From the NCBI GenBank assembly GCA_024114885.1, contig CP099429.1, positions 930,001-994,000 of the forward strand: 64,000 nucleotides of DNA, given 5' to 3'. The position numbers and the translations under genes are program-made. Positions 1 through 11,247 of this stretch are shown here, one piece after another. Position 1 is the first letter of the stretch. Every line of letters starts with the position of its first letter. Source of the DNA: Septoria linicola (lineage: Eukaryota; Ascomycota; Dothideomycetes; Mycosphaerellales; Mycosphaerellaceae). Below the pieces are notes generated by a model that saw only the letters and a list, made by a program, of their open reading frames with translations, was not told where the DNA came from and ran no database searches.

Positions 1-2821
1 GTTGCGCAGAGGTGGCTGCCGATGCGAGCGTTGTAAGCGAATGCTCTTCTCGGAACACATGGAGTGCGAGCAGCAGTCTGACAACCGTCGATACGGTTGA
101 CGGATCCGACTGTCTCGCGCTCGATCCACCGGTGGAGCATAGTTCATCGGCCAGCACCGCGGCCGTCACTAGCATTTGATCTTTCCCGGGGTCCTGGCTG
201 CGTGGTGACAGTGAGCTTGAGGTGATCGTTACCGGGGACAGCCATGACCACGGAGTCGATGATCCTAAACTCTGCTGAGGCGAGTTTGCCGGACTGGTAA
301 AGCCAGAGCGTCTCCTCGATGCTGTTTTTCCTGATGCAACCTTGGCGAGATTGATCGTTGCTCGACCTTTGCTGTCCAGTATTCCGATGACAAATGTGAA
401 CATAGTTGCCACAAATCCCACGAATTCTTCACCGCCACCAGTACTCTCCAGCTTGTCTGGGTGCTGCTTGAGCCATGCATGAGCTATGCACCAAGTCTTC
501 CGGACTGTGCGCGCCTGCTGCTTTGATAGCATGACCTCGCATAGGGTCAACAGCCTGTCTATGACCGGATCCGTCGGTTTCAGGCGAATTCGTCGCCGGT
601 GATATATGCCGCCTGCATCAACCACATCGAAAGTACCTGCACCGCCCACATGCACAAGCCTCAACGGCGCTTGAGGGGGCGACAGTGTCCGATTCCTGCC
701 GACATCTTTCGATTCGTGGGCTTGCTGAGTCAAACTGAGAGCATTGTATGCCCTGTATGGCGCATCGACCAGTAATGGGCATGGAAACTGTTCGTCGAGA
801 GAGAACCGAACTCCTCTGCCTGCAAATAAGACCGCACGTAGCCCATCATCACTAAGCTTTACCATATCCTCGCATGAGTCTAATTTGTTCTCGCCAGTAC
901 ACAGTGGTACAGCGACTACAGGCGAGCCAGGCAAACTAGGGTGAAGCGGGCGATATTTGACCCTCATTGCAAGATACTGAACCTCATTGCTCTGTCGATC
1001 ATGCAGGTACACCCGAAGTCTAGGTTCCTCTGGCTCATTCACGGCAGCTGGCTCGGAAAGAGTAGTGATCTTATAACGGTCGGTGGCGTGAGCTGTCTCG
1101 TCTTTTGTAGAGGTATGAAGCCCAACTGCGAATGAATGCAGCTTACGAACAACGACTTCGTGCTTGAAACCTTCTTCAGCACTTCCAAAGACAGTGTCGA
1201 AGCCGGAAACATCGTACGTATTGCGAATGTGCTGGAGAACTCCTTCAAGACTGTCTTCGGGATCAAACTCGATAGTTGAGTCAAGGTCCATGCTGTCATC
1301 ATCGACGCCAAGGCTTTGGCTAAGCACATTGCCTGGAGTGGAGCCTCGACTCTTTCTGTGGCTCAGAGATCGTCTTCCTGTCTGCTGTCCGCCAAACGAA
1401 GTATGACGCCGTCCTGCGGTCCCTGCAAAGCTCGCTCCCACAGTAGTCTGGCTGGCACGAACATCTGCGTTCATGCTGCTGACTCTACGATTGCCTTCGC
1501 GGGCTACTTGCTGAGAACCTGCAGCTCGATAGTCTGGGTCCATCTGAGCCGCCATGTTTGCTTCCTCTTCTTGCTTGGTAGGCTTTCGTGATGTGGGATT
1601 GCCGTGCGGTCCCATCGTATCTGGTTGGAGCGTGTTACCAAAGCTGTCCCTCGGACCCTCGCGGCGTCTCACAACTGGAGTTGCAGTTCCCGTGGCAGCA
1701 CTTGCGCTGAGGAATGAACTCCGCCGGCGGGCTTTGGCAGTCTTTTGTTCTGTGCGTAGTTTGAGCAGTGTTCTGAGAGATTTCTCATTGATGTACCAGG
1801 CGTGCCAGATGGATATGGCATTCATATCAGTATTGAAGGTCACGAGTAGAGTCAGTGGACTGCTACTTGACGCTCGATACCCGGCCAACTCATCGCGCGT
1901 GGAGACGTAGATGACCTTCTCAGTGGGCTCCAGTCCTTCGAATTCCACATTGAGGCTGGACTGTTTGCTCGAACGCACTGGTCGGTGTTGCTGTATCGAG
2001 TACGTGACCACGCCAAGATCGGACAGGGGGTCAGTCAAGGAGTAGATATTCGTAACATCATCTTCACCATCCTTTTGTGAAGAACTCGTCAGGCTCTGAT
2101 AAAGAGCCTCAAGCTTGGAGTCGCCGTTCAGCGGGCTCGGCTGCAGCGGTCTTGTGCCAGCAAAGCTCTTCAGCAAAGTAGGAGACTGTAGATAGGATTG
2201 CGAAGCACGGAAATTCGGCGACAAGAACGAGTTGGGAGGCGCATTGGGCAATTGTGGTGTCGGCGGAACCACAGCTGAGCTCGTGGCCTTGCGTTGCAGA
2301 ACCAGACCACGAGGCGCTGGAAATGCTCTCTCTACCTCGAAAGGTAAGCTGACGATGTGGCTCGCACCACGAAGAAAGTGGATGTGGGCTTTCGACTTGG
2401 TCAGCACAACCAGAGCTCTTTCCACATCTGGTAGACCGTCATGTTGGGTTTCTTTTTCTTTGAGGTCTCCATTGGCGAACATCAAGTGGTGGTCTTTGAT
2501 CGATCCTCGAGTTGTTTCAGAGGGCTTGCCGTCATGGAGCCGCGGTTTTGAGTTGATGGGAAATGTGGTGAGCACAGCCTGTGCAACGTTTTCGCCATCC
2601 AGATCAAACCGGTAGATGTTGCGAACAAATTGCCCTTGGGACCAGACGACTGCATTTCTCGTGGCGAGAACCTCTTCCTCGATTTTCACGCCATCAGCTT
2701 CGTTCACATAGGTTTCCCATTGATAATTTTGTTTGCTGACATCGCGCGGAAGAAGACCTTCAGCAACCAGATATGGGAGCGCCACAGGAGTGTGCACGCC
2801 GAGGGAGGTCACGGTTGCCAT
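1..2821 (-). CDS. apc1: Anaphase-promoting complex subunit 1 (Apc1/BimE), N-terminal part
   Basis: Scaffold subunit of the APC/C ubiquitin ligase, which targets cyclins and securin for destruction in mitosis; nuclear. One frame stays open without an intron from ATG 2821 to the left edge (940 codons), so the C-terminal half (proteasome/cyclosome repeats, usually to about 2000 residues) lies outside the window. The N-terminus SLGVHTPVALPYLVAEG, then RALVVLTKSKAHIHFL (about residue 135) followed by HIVSLPFEVE, and later LTLLVTFNTDMNAISIWHAW (about residue 330), are the Apc1/BimE N-terminal beta-propeller signature as I know it. A Ser/Thr-Pro-rich linker follows near residues 180-250, and a basic, Ser-rich loop after residue 355, typical phosphorylation regions. 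The start is the first ATG in frame and begins the conserved block. It is divergent from the gene at 3159 with a 337-bp shared promoter. Confidence 0.9.
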   Translation of the reverse strand, partial: MATVTSLGVHTPVALPYLVAEGLLPRDVSKQNYQWETYVNEADGVKIEEEVLATRNAVVWSQGQFVRNIYRFDLDGENVAQAVLTTFPINSKPRLHDGKPSETTRGSIKDHHLMFANGDLKEKETQHDGLPDVERALVVLTKSKAHIHFLRGASHIVSLPFEVERAFPAPRGLVLQRKATSSAVVPPTPQLPNAPPNSFLSPNFRASQSYLQSPTLLKSFAGTRPLQPSPLNGDSKLEALYQSLTSSSQKDGEDDVTNIYSLTDPLSDLGVVTYSIQQHRPVRSSKQSSLNVEFEGLEPTEKVIYVSTRDELAGYRASSSSPLTLLVTFNTDMNAISIWHAWYINEKSLRTLLKLRTEQKTAKARRRSSFLSASAATGTATPVVRRREGPRDSFGNTLQPDTMGPHGNPTSRKPTKQEEEANMAAQMDPDYRAAGSQQVAREGNRRVSSMNADVRASQTTVGASFAGTAGRRHTSFGGQQTGRRSLSHRKSRGSTPGNVLSQSLGVDDDSMDLDSTIEFDPEDSLEGVLQHIRNTYDVSGFDTVFGSAEEGFKHEVVVRKLHSFAVGLHTSTKDETAHATDRYKITTLSEPAAVNEPEEPRLRVYLHDRQSNEVQYLAMRVKYRPLHPSLPGSPVVAVPLCTGENKLDSCEDMVKLSDDGLRAVLFAGRGVRFSLDEQFPCPLLVDAPYRAYNALSLTQQAHESKDVGRNRTLSPPQAPLRLVHVGGAGTFDVVDAGGIYHRRRIRLKPTDPVIDRLLTLCEVMLSKQQARTVRKTWCIAHAWLKQHPDKLESTGGGEEFVGFVATMFTFVIGILDSKGRATINLAKVASGKTASRRRSGFTSPANSPQQSLGSSTPWSWLSPVTITSSSLSPRSQDPGKDQMLVTAAVLADELCSTGGSSARQSDPSTVSTVVRLLLALHVFREEHSLTTLASAATSAQ

Positions 2822-3158
2822 TCCTGTCAAATCTGTCCGAGTGACTATTCAGCATCTTTGCCGACCGATTGCCAGGTCGCTGGAATTCTGCTCGGGCGTG
2901 AAAAGCAGTGTTGTTGCACAGAGTGAAGTGCATATGTTCTGGCTGAATTGGGAAGACGCGACGCGTGACGAGGAGCTTGCTTCACACGACGTCTGTCAAC
3001 AACCACGACCACATCACGAAAACTGCGTAAAGCTACAACCCTGCCAACTGTGAAACAGCAACAGCAGGAGACAGGATGGAGCCGCGAATCGCAAAACGTG
3101 AGCGGAAGCTGCACCTGAGGCATGTCTGCTGCACACTGAAGAGTATTCCACGACCTAC
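2822..3158. promoter_or_regulatory. Shared divergent promoter of apc1 and the WD40-like gene
   Basis: This 337-bp spacer lies between two divergent start codons. It holds an ACGCGT hexamer at 2961-2966, directly preceded by another GACGCG, which matches the MCB element bound by the G1/S factor MBF in other fungi. Whether MBF acts here is inference. No convincing TATA box was seen. Confidence 0.4.
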
Positions 3159-4976
3159 ATGCTGACTTTCTCCAGCTACGATTTGCCACACCGCATCCAC
3201 ACGACGCACGTCTACCCCGTCACCGCCCCAAATGGCTCGACGCTCATCATCTACGGCCACGAGCGGGGACTGCGCATTCTCTGGCGCGGTGGCAGGCGGC
3301 GGAAGCAGCAGCATTCCTCAATACAGACCATCGGAGCACAAAGCGACACGATCGATCTCATCAGCGACGATGAGGACACCACGAAGGAGAAAGAGCCTTT
3401 TCTGAATGACCAGTACGAGGCCGACGAGGAGGAGCAGGACCCGGACTGTCCATACCCGAGCATCATTCAGGACATCGACATTGAATTTGGCGATACAGAC
3501 ACGCCCAAGGCCGCCCTACGAGTCGCGATTCCTGCCATTAATGCAACGACTGTGCCAGTTCGCCTGCTGAAGACGACAGCGATAGTGGCCGTGGCGTGCT
3601 CAGACGGCAAAGTAGCTATTCTCAGCATCCCGCTTGCCATCCCGACAGACGACGAGAAGGAGCAATACATACAGGACGTCGCCGACTCGACTGTCACGCT
3701 ACAGAATGCGGGTCCGATCCCAGCAGATTTGACGATCAAGTACCTACCCGCTGAGCAGCAACCTCTGACAGCACGACAGAATGACGACGTGGACGGCCAT
3801 CTGCTGGTTGCCAGTGTATCTCGTGCTCTCCATGTCTGGTCAGTCGAAGTCACCGGCGACATCATTCTTGCCATTTCAGATAACAAATTGCTGCGTCGCG
3901 CGCCACTGCCTGCTGTCGGGTCAAAGGTCAGCTTTCATCCCTCGAATCGACGCGCGCAGCTACTGGTGGTCGACACGTCCGGCTCTGCTCGAATATACGA
4001 TCCACACGCTTCACACGCTCCGGCACGGCGGCCAGGATCTAGCGATTCCATGCTCAGCAATCAGACTACCTCTAACAGTCGTACCACTGGGAAGTGGCTG
4101 ACGGCTTACCATACTCCGTTTCACATCGATCAGGAAAGCACTACGGTCAGTGCTGCATGCGCTCGCCGAAAAGCTATTCTAGATGCAAAGTGGGCACTAT
4201 CTGGCAAGGCCATCTTTGTGCTGCTAGAAGATGGCGAGTGGGGATGGTGGGACACCGCATCAATCCCTGCTGGTAAGCGTGTGGAGGAGTTTGTCATTCG
4301 TGGATTCCTTGGAACAGCTGGACATTCGGAGGCTGCAGAACCAGTGAAGCAGCGAAAGGGACTGTCAAAGCTGGCTCCTATGACGCCAAACACGAGAAAG
4401 ACCAAGGAAGAACAGCTCTTCACAGCAGCGCCGAAAGTACCAGGCGTAGCACCACATGGCGGCATTTCCATCTCATCGCAGACGACTCGCACAGGCCCGT
4501 CTGACGAAAGCGCTGTACTATGGTACAACACTGACATTTACTCGATCAACAGCCTACAGTCTTTCTACCAGCGAAGCACTAGCAACAGTGGCGGACTCGG
4601 CTCGTTGTACTCCCCGGGCCTGACACATATCACAGACATCAATCTCGTTAATGAGGCCATCACATCGTTATCGCAGTTCAGCTCAAAAGCTTCTAGTGCT
4701 GGCATTGGGAACATGAACACACAACGCGATCTAGTCGTGTCAGCAGAACGACGGGTGATTATACTGCAAAACCTGCGTCCCGCCGTGCCTTCACGGCAAC
4801 TATTCCAGAAGCAACTGGCAGAACGGCCTACAGCAGTGGACCACGATCAGCATATGCTCGACGCCGGCAACCTGGATATCGATGGTATGGATCGCTTGCT
4901 CGACAACATGGCTGGAGTTCAGAACAATCGTGCAGCACCAGCAAGGCGCGTGGGATTTGTAGCGGCGCTCGGATAA
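3159..4976 (+). CDS. WD40-like beta-propeller protein, candidate nucleoporin Nup37
   Basis: Single exon, 605 residues. The N-terminus contains HTTHVYPVTAPNGSTLIIYG and, slightly later, GLRILWRGGRR. An acidic low-complexity loop (SDDED..EADEEEQD, about residues 65-95) follows. Further stretches look like propeller blades: IVAVACSDGKVAILSIPL, HLLVASVSRALHVWSVEV, AIFVLLEDGEWGWWD. The C-terminus ends RRVGFVAALG. The overall plan, a degenerate propeller plus a helical tail, resembles fungal Nup37, a partner of Nup120 in the Y-complex of the nuclear pore. That name rests on my recollection of the family pattern and not on an alignment. A generic WD40 scaffold is the alternative. The coding frame is certain; the product name is not. 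Confidence 0.75.
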   Translation: MLTFSSYDLPHRIHTTHVYPVTAPNGSTLIIYGHERGLRILWRGGRRRKQQHSSIQTIGAQSDTIDLISDDEDTTKEKEPFLNDQYEADEEEQDPDCPYPSIIQDIDIEFGDTDTPKAALRVAIPAINATTVPVRLLKTTAIVAVACSDGKVAILSIPLAIPTDDEKEQYIQDVADSTVTLQNAGPIPADLTIKYLPAEQQPLTARQNDDVDGHLLVASVSRALHVWSVEVTGDIILAISDNKLLRRAPLPAVGSKVSFHPSNRRAQLLVVDTSGSARIYDPHASHAPARRPGSSDSMLSNQTTSNSRTTGKWLTAYHTPFHIDQESTTVSAACARRKAILDAKWALSGKAIFVLLEDGEWGWWDTASIPAGKRVEEFVIRGFLGTAGHSEAAEPVKQRKGLSKLAPMTPNTRKTKEEQLFTAAPKVPGVAPHGGISISSQTTRTGPSDESAVLWYNTDIYSINSLQSFYQRSTSNSGGLGSLYSPGLTHITDINLVNEAITSLSQFSSKASSAGIGNMNTQRDLVVSAERRVIILQNLRPAVPSRQLFQKQLAERPTAVDHDQHMLDAGNLDIDGMDRLLDNMAGVQNNRAAPARRVGFVAALG

Positions 4977-6751
4977 AGTACCAGGCACACTGGTCCAGAC
5001 CACGTCCGAAAGTCAGGGATGACCTGTACATTACATTTGTGCCGACTACCGAAACGACGATACCCAGCGCTTATCAGCGCACGATGACCTGCAGTCCCTG
5101 TTTCCACTCACTCATCCTTTCCAGTCTACGAAATATCTGAGCCACCCGCGTGGTAAGGTGGAGCACTTCCTCAAGGACAATGAGATCTCGCTCAGTATTA
5201 CACGCGGGACATCAAGTGCTTCCGGTCTCCGTTTGATCCTTCGAAGAACCGTAACCGCAAGGGAAGTGGTGTAAGAGGACAACGCTCGCGCTACTTCAGT
5301 CGACTCCAGTCAATGAACTGATGGCGGGGCGAGGGGCGGAAGTGGCGTCGTGCCTTTTGTCTTAACTTTGCATCTCTGCAATGGTGCAATGGGGAGAGAA
5401 GGCGGTCGTTACATTCATTCATGTCTTTACTCGTTGCTCGTGTGTGGCAATACCTTGGTCGTGCTTGGATCATATGTGCTCGTCGAATGATAACCTCGGC
5501 GCTTTGGGCATTGCGCCTACCAGTCGTCGTGCAGATGCTGACATGGCGAGCGCTGCTCCTCCACACAAATCCTGTACTGTCGGTCTGAAGCCTTGTCTGG
5601 GTCATGGTCTGCGGTCGAGCCCAGTGCTAAGGTGCGTACTCCCTGTCTATTCTTGGTTCTTTGCTTTCCCTGTCTCGTTGCTCATTGCGCATTCTGGTGC
5701 GCCACCGCCTTCGCTCACTCATCAATCACAAACAAGTATCTTATCGATCGCTGCGAAAAGAGAAGGTTCTTGCTTCATGCTACTGCGCGCTTTTCCTGGC
5801 ACCTCAACTTTGGCACTCCGCGCTTCACTTGCGTTGCTTCCTGTTTCAAGAATTCTTTCTGTCTCGAACGTTCTGTTGGACTTGCTCTGTCGACTTCGAT
5901 CTTGATTACATGTTGTCCCAGGCTCGTCCCTTTCGATAGTGCCGCGCCGGGTCTGCAGCTGTGAAGCTGTTCACGGAATTGTGTCTCTGTAGCGCGATGC
6001 GAAGCAAGCCATCGCCAGTCCCGGATGTACGTTCTTGGTCTCGTTGGCGGAGAAGCTCTTCTTTGCGTGTGCGGCTTTCCTGACGGCGATGTCTGTAGCG
6101 CTTGAGAATCGAGCGGAAAGGATTCGGCGACATAGTGTGCAACAGCACCTTTTTATCTTGCACGGTAATTTGTAAGCGCTTGCGGGCCTTAGTCGTGATG
6201 TTCTGGCTCAAAGTCGAGGCGATGACTCGGCGGTGGAGAGATAACGTCCAAGTCGGAGAATGTTTGGACTTCGGTATAGAAGCACTGAAGCTGGTCAGCT
6301 GAAACTTGACCAGCGCACAAATGATGTCGCCTGTGCAACGTGCCCCGTCTAGCACTTCACTTGCACAAGGTTTGAATCAGCCGAACCCAATCTCCACTTG
6401 CCGTTCCGCCACCCGCTGACAGCTCGGCAGACATGGGTCAATGTGCCTAAATGGACCCAAGCATATGCCGATATTGTACCTCAGACCCACAACTCAAGCG
6501 CGCGACCGACTTCATGCTATAATGATAGTGCTGTCACAGGTAATGCACAAGTACAAGCAGGGAATCTCTGACATGCCCGCAGCAGCTCGAGCAAAGCATG
6601 TTCTCCGCTTCGCGATGGAGACAGCTGACGATGATCGTTTGAACGTTCGATGCCGGGAGAAGACAATTGCGCCAGTTGCTCTGCGACAAAGAGGTCGTCT
6701 AGACAGTTCACTAGACAATTGACTTTTGTCGATATCGAGAGGTCATTCGCT
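4977..6751. other. Intergenic region with no supported gene
   Basis: No reading frame here combines a start, splice signals and a recognisable protein. One plus-strand frame (about 5019-5270) is open for some 80 codons but has no ATG, and a neighbouring frame contains YYTRDIKCFRSPFDPSKN. This could be a decayed gene fragment. A minus-strand open frame at 5906-6355 would encode a basic peptide (start SPNPFRSILKRYRHRRQ) that I do not recognise. The last part is the promoter of the SDR gene at 6752. Confidence 0.4.
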
Positions 6752-7876
6752 ATGGCTGGGGAGAACGAAACGCCTGCCATCCTCAACGGCCACTTGAACG
6801 GCAATGGCTACATCAATGGCCATTCGATCGCCACCAATACCACCACAAATGGACATACCGATGGCACCTCAGAAGACAATCGCAAAGTCGCCATCGTAAC
6901 CGGAGCCACAGTCAGTCTCTCAGCACCCAAACCACGATGACGGACCAAGACTAACCACCCTTCCTCCCTCCTCAGTCCGGCATGGGCATCGATCTCGCCA
7001 AACACCTCCTAACCAAAAACTACCGCGTCGCCCTCATCGGCCGCAACACCACCGCAGGCAACGCCCTCGCCTCCCAACTCAACACCTACAACTCCGCCCA
7101 ATTCTTCCAATGCGACGTCTCCTCCTACGCCTCCCAAGCAGCCATGTTCCTCGCCGTCTGGAAAACCTGGCACCGCATCGACCTCTGCTGCTTCAACGCG
7201 GGTATCGTCGATCAAAGTAGTCTCTACATCTCCTCCCACCGCGACAAGAAGAACCCCTCAGTCGAAGACATTCCCCTTGAACCAGATCTCTCAGCGACGG
7301 ATGTGTGCTACAAGGGCGTGGTGTATGGAACTCAACTCGCGACACATTTTATGCGGTTTAATGCTCCGCAAAAGGGTGGGCGGATCGTGGTGAACGGGAG
7401 TATTGGGGGTGTCTTTCCACATCGTGCGTTTCCGGAGTATTGTGGGGCAAAGGCGGGCGTGATTCAATTTGTGAGGGGTGTGGCGCCGTTGTTGAAGCAG
7501 AAGGAGAATATTTTGATTAATGTGGTGTCGCCGGGCATGGTGGATACGCCGATTGTGCCAAGGGAGATGATTGAGGCTGTTAGTCCGGAGTGGTGAGTTG
7601 GGACTTCTTACCCGTGCTGAAAAATAAGTGATTTGGCTGACATCTGCATGTAGTCTGACGCCTGTGTCGACGGTGATCGCGGCACATGATGTCTTCATCA
7701 ATGATGAGACAGAGCGGGTTGGGAAGGTTTTGGAGGCTTCGGCTGATCAGCTTGTGTTTTATGAGCCGCCGGAGTATGGTAATGGCTATAAGACGAAGCG
7801 GGCGGTCACAGTCTGGGAGCCATTCTTCAGGGCGAAGCATGGTGAGGATTCTGGCCTGGAAGATGCTATTGCCTAG
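6752..7876 (+). CDS. Short-chain dehydrogenase/reductase (15-PGDH-like)
   Basis: NAD(P)-dependent oxidoreductase of the classical SDR family, probably cytosolic; substrate unknown. Three exons, 6752-6910, 6976-7592 and 7654-7876, give 332 residues. Intron 1 (GTCAGT..CTCAG) falls inside the cofactor motif, so splicing joins TGAT to SGMGID and restores TGxxxGxG. Intron 2 (GTGAGT..TGTAG) joins SPE to CLTPVS. The family motifs are present: CFNAG (NAG), the catalytic Ser in NGSIGG, and YCGAK (YxxxK). A roughly 45-residue Asn/Gly/Thr-rich leader (NGHLNGNGYINGH) precedes the Rossmann fold; it is unusual and could be trimmed if translation starts later. The gene is convergent with a second SDR only 127 bp away. 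Confidence 0.88.
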
Positions 7877-8003
7877 ATCAATGGCTAGTGACCTCTTGAG
7901 CTGGTCTCAAGAAATGCTCAATTTCTCAGTCTATACGTTCCTGGAATTGCATACATGCACGATAATTTGTGCCCGGTACATCCTCAGGGCATACCAGAAA
8001 AGG

Positions 8004-8938
8004 CTAATCGTAGTCCTTGATCACAGCCCCCTTCTGCTTCTCAGGATCTGTCGCTTCCATGATCGACCGCATGGCATCATCACAGAACTCTGGTATCGAT
8101 CTGAAATATATATTATCCAGATTGATCTCAACAGACAGACCATACAATCTGTCTGCTGTGACTTTCGTGCCATTTGCGTCAATGACATCCTCCTTGCCAT
8201 CTACAAGCTGAAGCACAGTCTTGGTGATTTGCTCAGCAGGCGTGAATAGTCCAGGAGGAAACCCAGCCCATCCACCCTCACCTGTCAGATTCGTCTCGAC
8301 GATTCCAGGACAGATGATATTGACACGGATCCCCTCAAAGTAGAGCTTATTCGATATCGCTCTTCCAAAGCCTAGTACACCATGCTTGGCTGCAGTGTAC
8401 ATAGGCGAATAATGGCTTGGATAGAGTGCTCCGCAGCTCGCAGTCAATACTAAACTAGCACCTTGACCCTTGTGCACGCTTCGGCGGAAGTAATGCTGCG
8501 CCAGATAGCAAGTAATGACAAGACCTTTGATGTCGACGTCGAGAGAGCGGAGGTCTGGTGGCGGAGGAGGATCTGTCTTTTGAATCTTGTAGAAGTCTTG
8601 AGATTCTATCACGCCGGCGTTGGCGAAGACGAAGTCGACTCGTGGTTGAGAACTGCTGGTGTAAATTGTCTGGAAGACAGAGGCGAGCTCATCGTAGTTC
8701 GTCACATCTGCTTTGTGAGATGTGATGTTGAGAGAAGACTTGGCGACTTCTTCGAGTCTTGAAGGGCTTATGTCTATCACATGAACGGTCCAGTCGTTGC
8801 GGCTTGCTAGTGCTTGAGTGACTGCTAGGCCCATGCCACTGGCTGTAATATTGATCAGTAGATATTCATCCTTCGGCACTCGAGGAAAATGTTCTTACCA
8901 CCGCCAGTGATGATGGCTACCTTGCGTTCCTGTGCCAT
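8004..8938 (-). CDS. Short-chain dehydrogenase/reductase
   Basis: NAD(P)-dependent SDR of 292 residues. Exon 1 (8899-8938) encodes MAQERKVAIITGG. A 56-nt intron (8843-8898, GTAAGA..TTACAG) splits the glycine motif, and exon 2 (8004-8842) completes it as TGGASGMG. FANAGVIES is the NAG motif, the catalytic Ser is in LTASCGAL, and YTAAK is the active-site YxxxK. The intron sits at the same place in the cofactor motif as in the convergent SDR at 6752, which suggests common ancestry, although the rest differs clearly. Substrate unknown; 15-hydroxyprostaglandin-dehydrogenase-like enzymes are the nearest group by motif. Confidence 0.9.
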
Positions 8939-9800
8939 AATCTCTGACCTGAGTCTCGATGGCTTCTACGATGTGTCTTGCAGAAGAGCAGCCCTATGTG
9001 CTTTGCGATACTAGAGATAGGTAGTCTGAGATCCAATGGTTGTCGTGAACCGTGACGTCCATATCGAACACGTGCAGCATTTGTTAAGGGCTGACAGATC
9101 TCCCTCGAGTAGCGTTGCCTCCATCCCTGCGTAGTCTCAATAGCTAAGTTGTGAGGTGCAAGGAAGCGCAAGCGAACGCGTTGCGTTGACGAGGAGTGGT
9201 CATGATGGGCGCTGGTGCTTTTGGTTCACCGGCACACCTATGAAAAGCCTTGTGTCGCGCTTGGTCACCCACTGAGCACTCTACGCGCTCTGCAATCGCC
9301 GCAGCATGAGACACGCTCCGTCTCACAAGACAAGCATGTCAAGTTGGTATGTAGTAGGTGGAGCTTGCTGACGAGATCGGCTCTTCTTGACATGCCGAAC
9401 CATGAGATCCACATCATCTTGGCAAACACGAACGCCCCTGCTCTTCGACTCTGGCGTCGCGCCGTTCGCTTTCTACATCCCAACATCACATCACCTTGGC
9501 TCGCATGGCGCGTCTTGTGAATATGGAGCTGCATCCGAGTCGTCAGAAATGCGTTCACTGCTGGCCGCCATCATGGGAGAACCCAGGCTCGATCTCGTGA
9601 CTGCTGGCAGCCCTAGCAGATCGCCAACAGTATAACGATGTTGGTGCACTCTTGTTTTTTGCGAACCATCGCTCTCTAGGTAAGGACGAGATTGTGTGTC
9701 TCACCAAGACTCTCGCGGCCGAGCAGACAGACAGCATCTCATCCGCAGAAAGGTCTTCTTGCACTCAGTATCAATTTGGCATCGAAGAAGCGACGGCAAG
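8939..9800. other. Intergenic region between SDR and membrane-protein gene
   Basis: 862 bp forming the divergent upstream region of the SDR (minus) and the rhodopsin-type gene (plus). Only short open frames on both strands with no family resemblance. I see no RNA gene or repeat. Confidence 0.5.
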
Positions 9801-11247
9801 ATGGGTATGGCAAAACCTACCACGACTGCTCTGTTCACAGAAGTGTGGACAGAGTATGGTATTAGCATGCTGGTCCTCTTGCTGCGTTTCTTCGCTCGCT
9901 GGAGGATATTTGGGATCAAGAATTTCGACCTTGGAGATGTCTTTGCAGGCTTCGCCATGGTACGTACCAGATTCTCACCCCACTCCCCAGCAGTGAACTG
10001 AATAAGCAGATTTGTTATAGTCTTGCTGCTGTTGGTGAGCATTTGTTGAAAAAATTATAGACAGATCTTCTACTCACTCGAGACCGCAGGAATCTACACG
10101 CTCAGTAAAGCTGTTACACATCGTGTTCTGCGACTGCAAGCTAACGATTTCTTGCAGCGAACCTGGGGAACAACATTGGACTGAACGAGCAGACAGCTAT
10201 GGACGTACCTGATAGCAAGCTTGCGAGGATGGAACTCGGTTCAAAGCTCGCGTACAACTCCGCCAACTCAGACGCATTACGAAAGATTACTTACAGGTTC
10301 GAGCAGGTTTCTCAATTGGTACTGGTATATTACACTACTCTGGTCTCTGAAGGGCGTCCTGATCATGGTCTACGTCAAGCTCGGTACGGGCATTGATAGA
10401 CAAGAGAAAGTCATCAAAGGTGTCTGCGGGTTCGCGATTGCCTCATGGCTTGGGTCCATCCTTTGCAACACTCTAATCTGCACTCCGCCTTGGAAGAGCT
10501 GGCAGGTCAAGCCTTATGCCGGAGGTGCGTTCGCAGAGATAAGATTGATGTGGCCAGACACTGACCTGGCCAGATAACTGTACGATGCGGCCAGCAAATT
10601 ACATCGTCATTGCAGTGCTCAACAGCTTGAGTGACTTGGCCATCATCGCAGTGCCGATGCCTTTACTATTCAAAGTCAAGGTGCACACCTCTCGCAAATT
10701 GGTCCTGATCCTGCTGTTCTCCATGGGCTTCTTCTGCATCATTGCCACCATTCTCCGAGCTTACTATTCACTCATCTCGCTGGACACACTTGCAATCGCG
10801 CTCGGCTGGGCGAGCAGAGAGACCTTTGTCGGCACGATAGTGGCTTGCGCCCCAGGAATCAAGCCACTATTCAGCACGACAAAATGGTATAGATCGAGCT
10901 CGAATGGATCTCGCGACAAGCTATCTCGAGCGGCCGGTAGCAAATATGTGCGGTTTTCCAAAAAGCCGTCCTGTAAGGGCGCAGATGGTGATGGCACTAT
11001 CACAATCTCAAGGTCCGTGGACGTCTACCGATCCGATCACGATCACAGTCCTTCACTTGACGCGTATGGCGTAGAGATGGCCAAATGGAAGAAACATGGG
11101 GCCTCAAGCTCGTACGCAAGCGATGAAAGAGTCATTATGGAGGAAGATGGCCCAGAACTCAAGTCCAAGGGCAGCCACAAGAGTGCGCAATACAGTATTC
11201 GCGAATTCTTCATGAGCGAAAGTCCTCGATCACAGGACCACGTTTAG
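9801..11247 (+). CDS. Fungal rhodopsin-domain (SAT4/PTH11-like) integral membrane protein
   Basis: Seven-helix plasma-membrane protein of the large fungal rhodopsin/PTH11-like family; function in this organism unknown. Five exons: 9801-9959, 10065-10104, 10158-10251, 10307-10524 and 10574-11247 (394 residues; all phases fit). Family hallmarks are GISMLVLLLRFFARW, GDVFAGFAMIFYSLETAGIY (the last part restored by splicing), LNWYWYITLLWSLKGVLIMV, the Cys pair LICTPPW / DNCTMRP restored across intron 4, and NSLSDLAIIAVPMPLLFKV. The soluble C-terminal tail, about 120 residues, is Ser- and Lys-rich. Intron 1 is long (105 nt) and contains a second possible acceptor, so the residues around position 53 are the least certain. 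Neighbouring SDR and MFS genes suggest an accessory region. Confidence 0.82.

Noticed and set aside
5381..5964. Overlapping plus-strand open frames of 92-174 codons
   Set aside because: Three frames open together, hydrophobic and Cys/Ser-rich composition without a domain, and no splice-supported structure.
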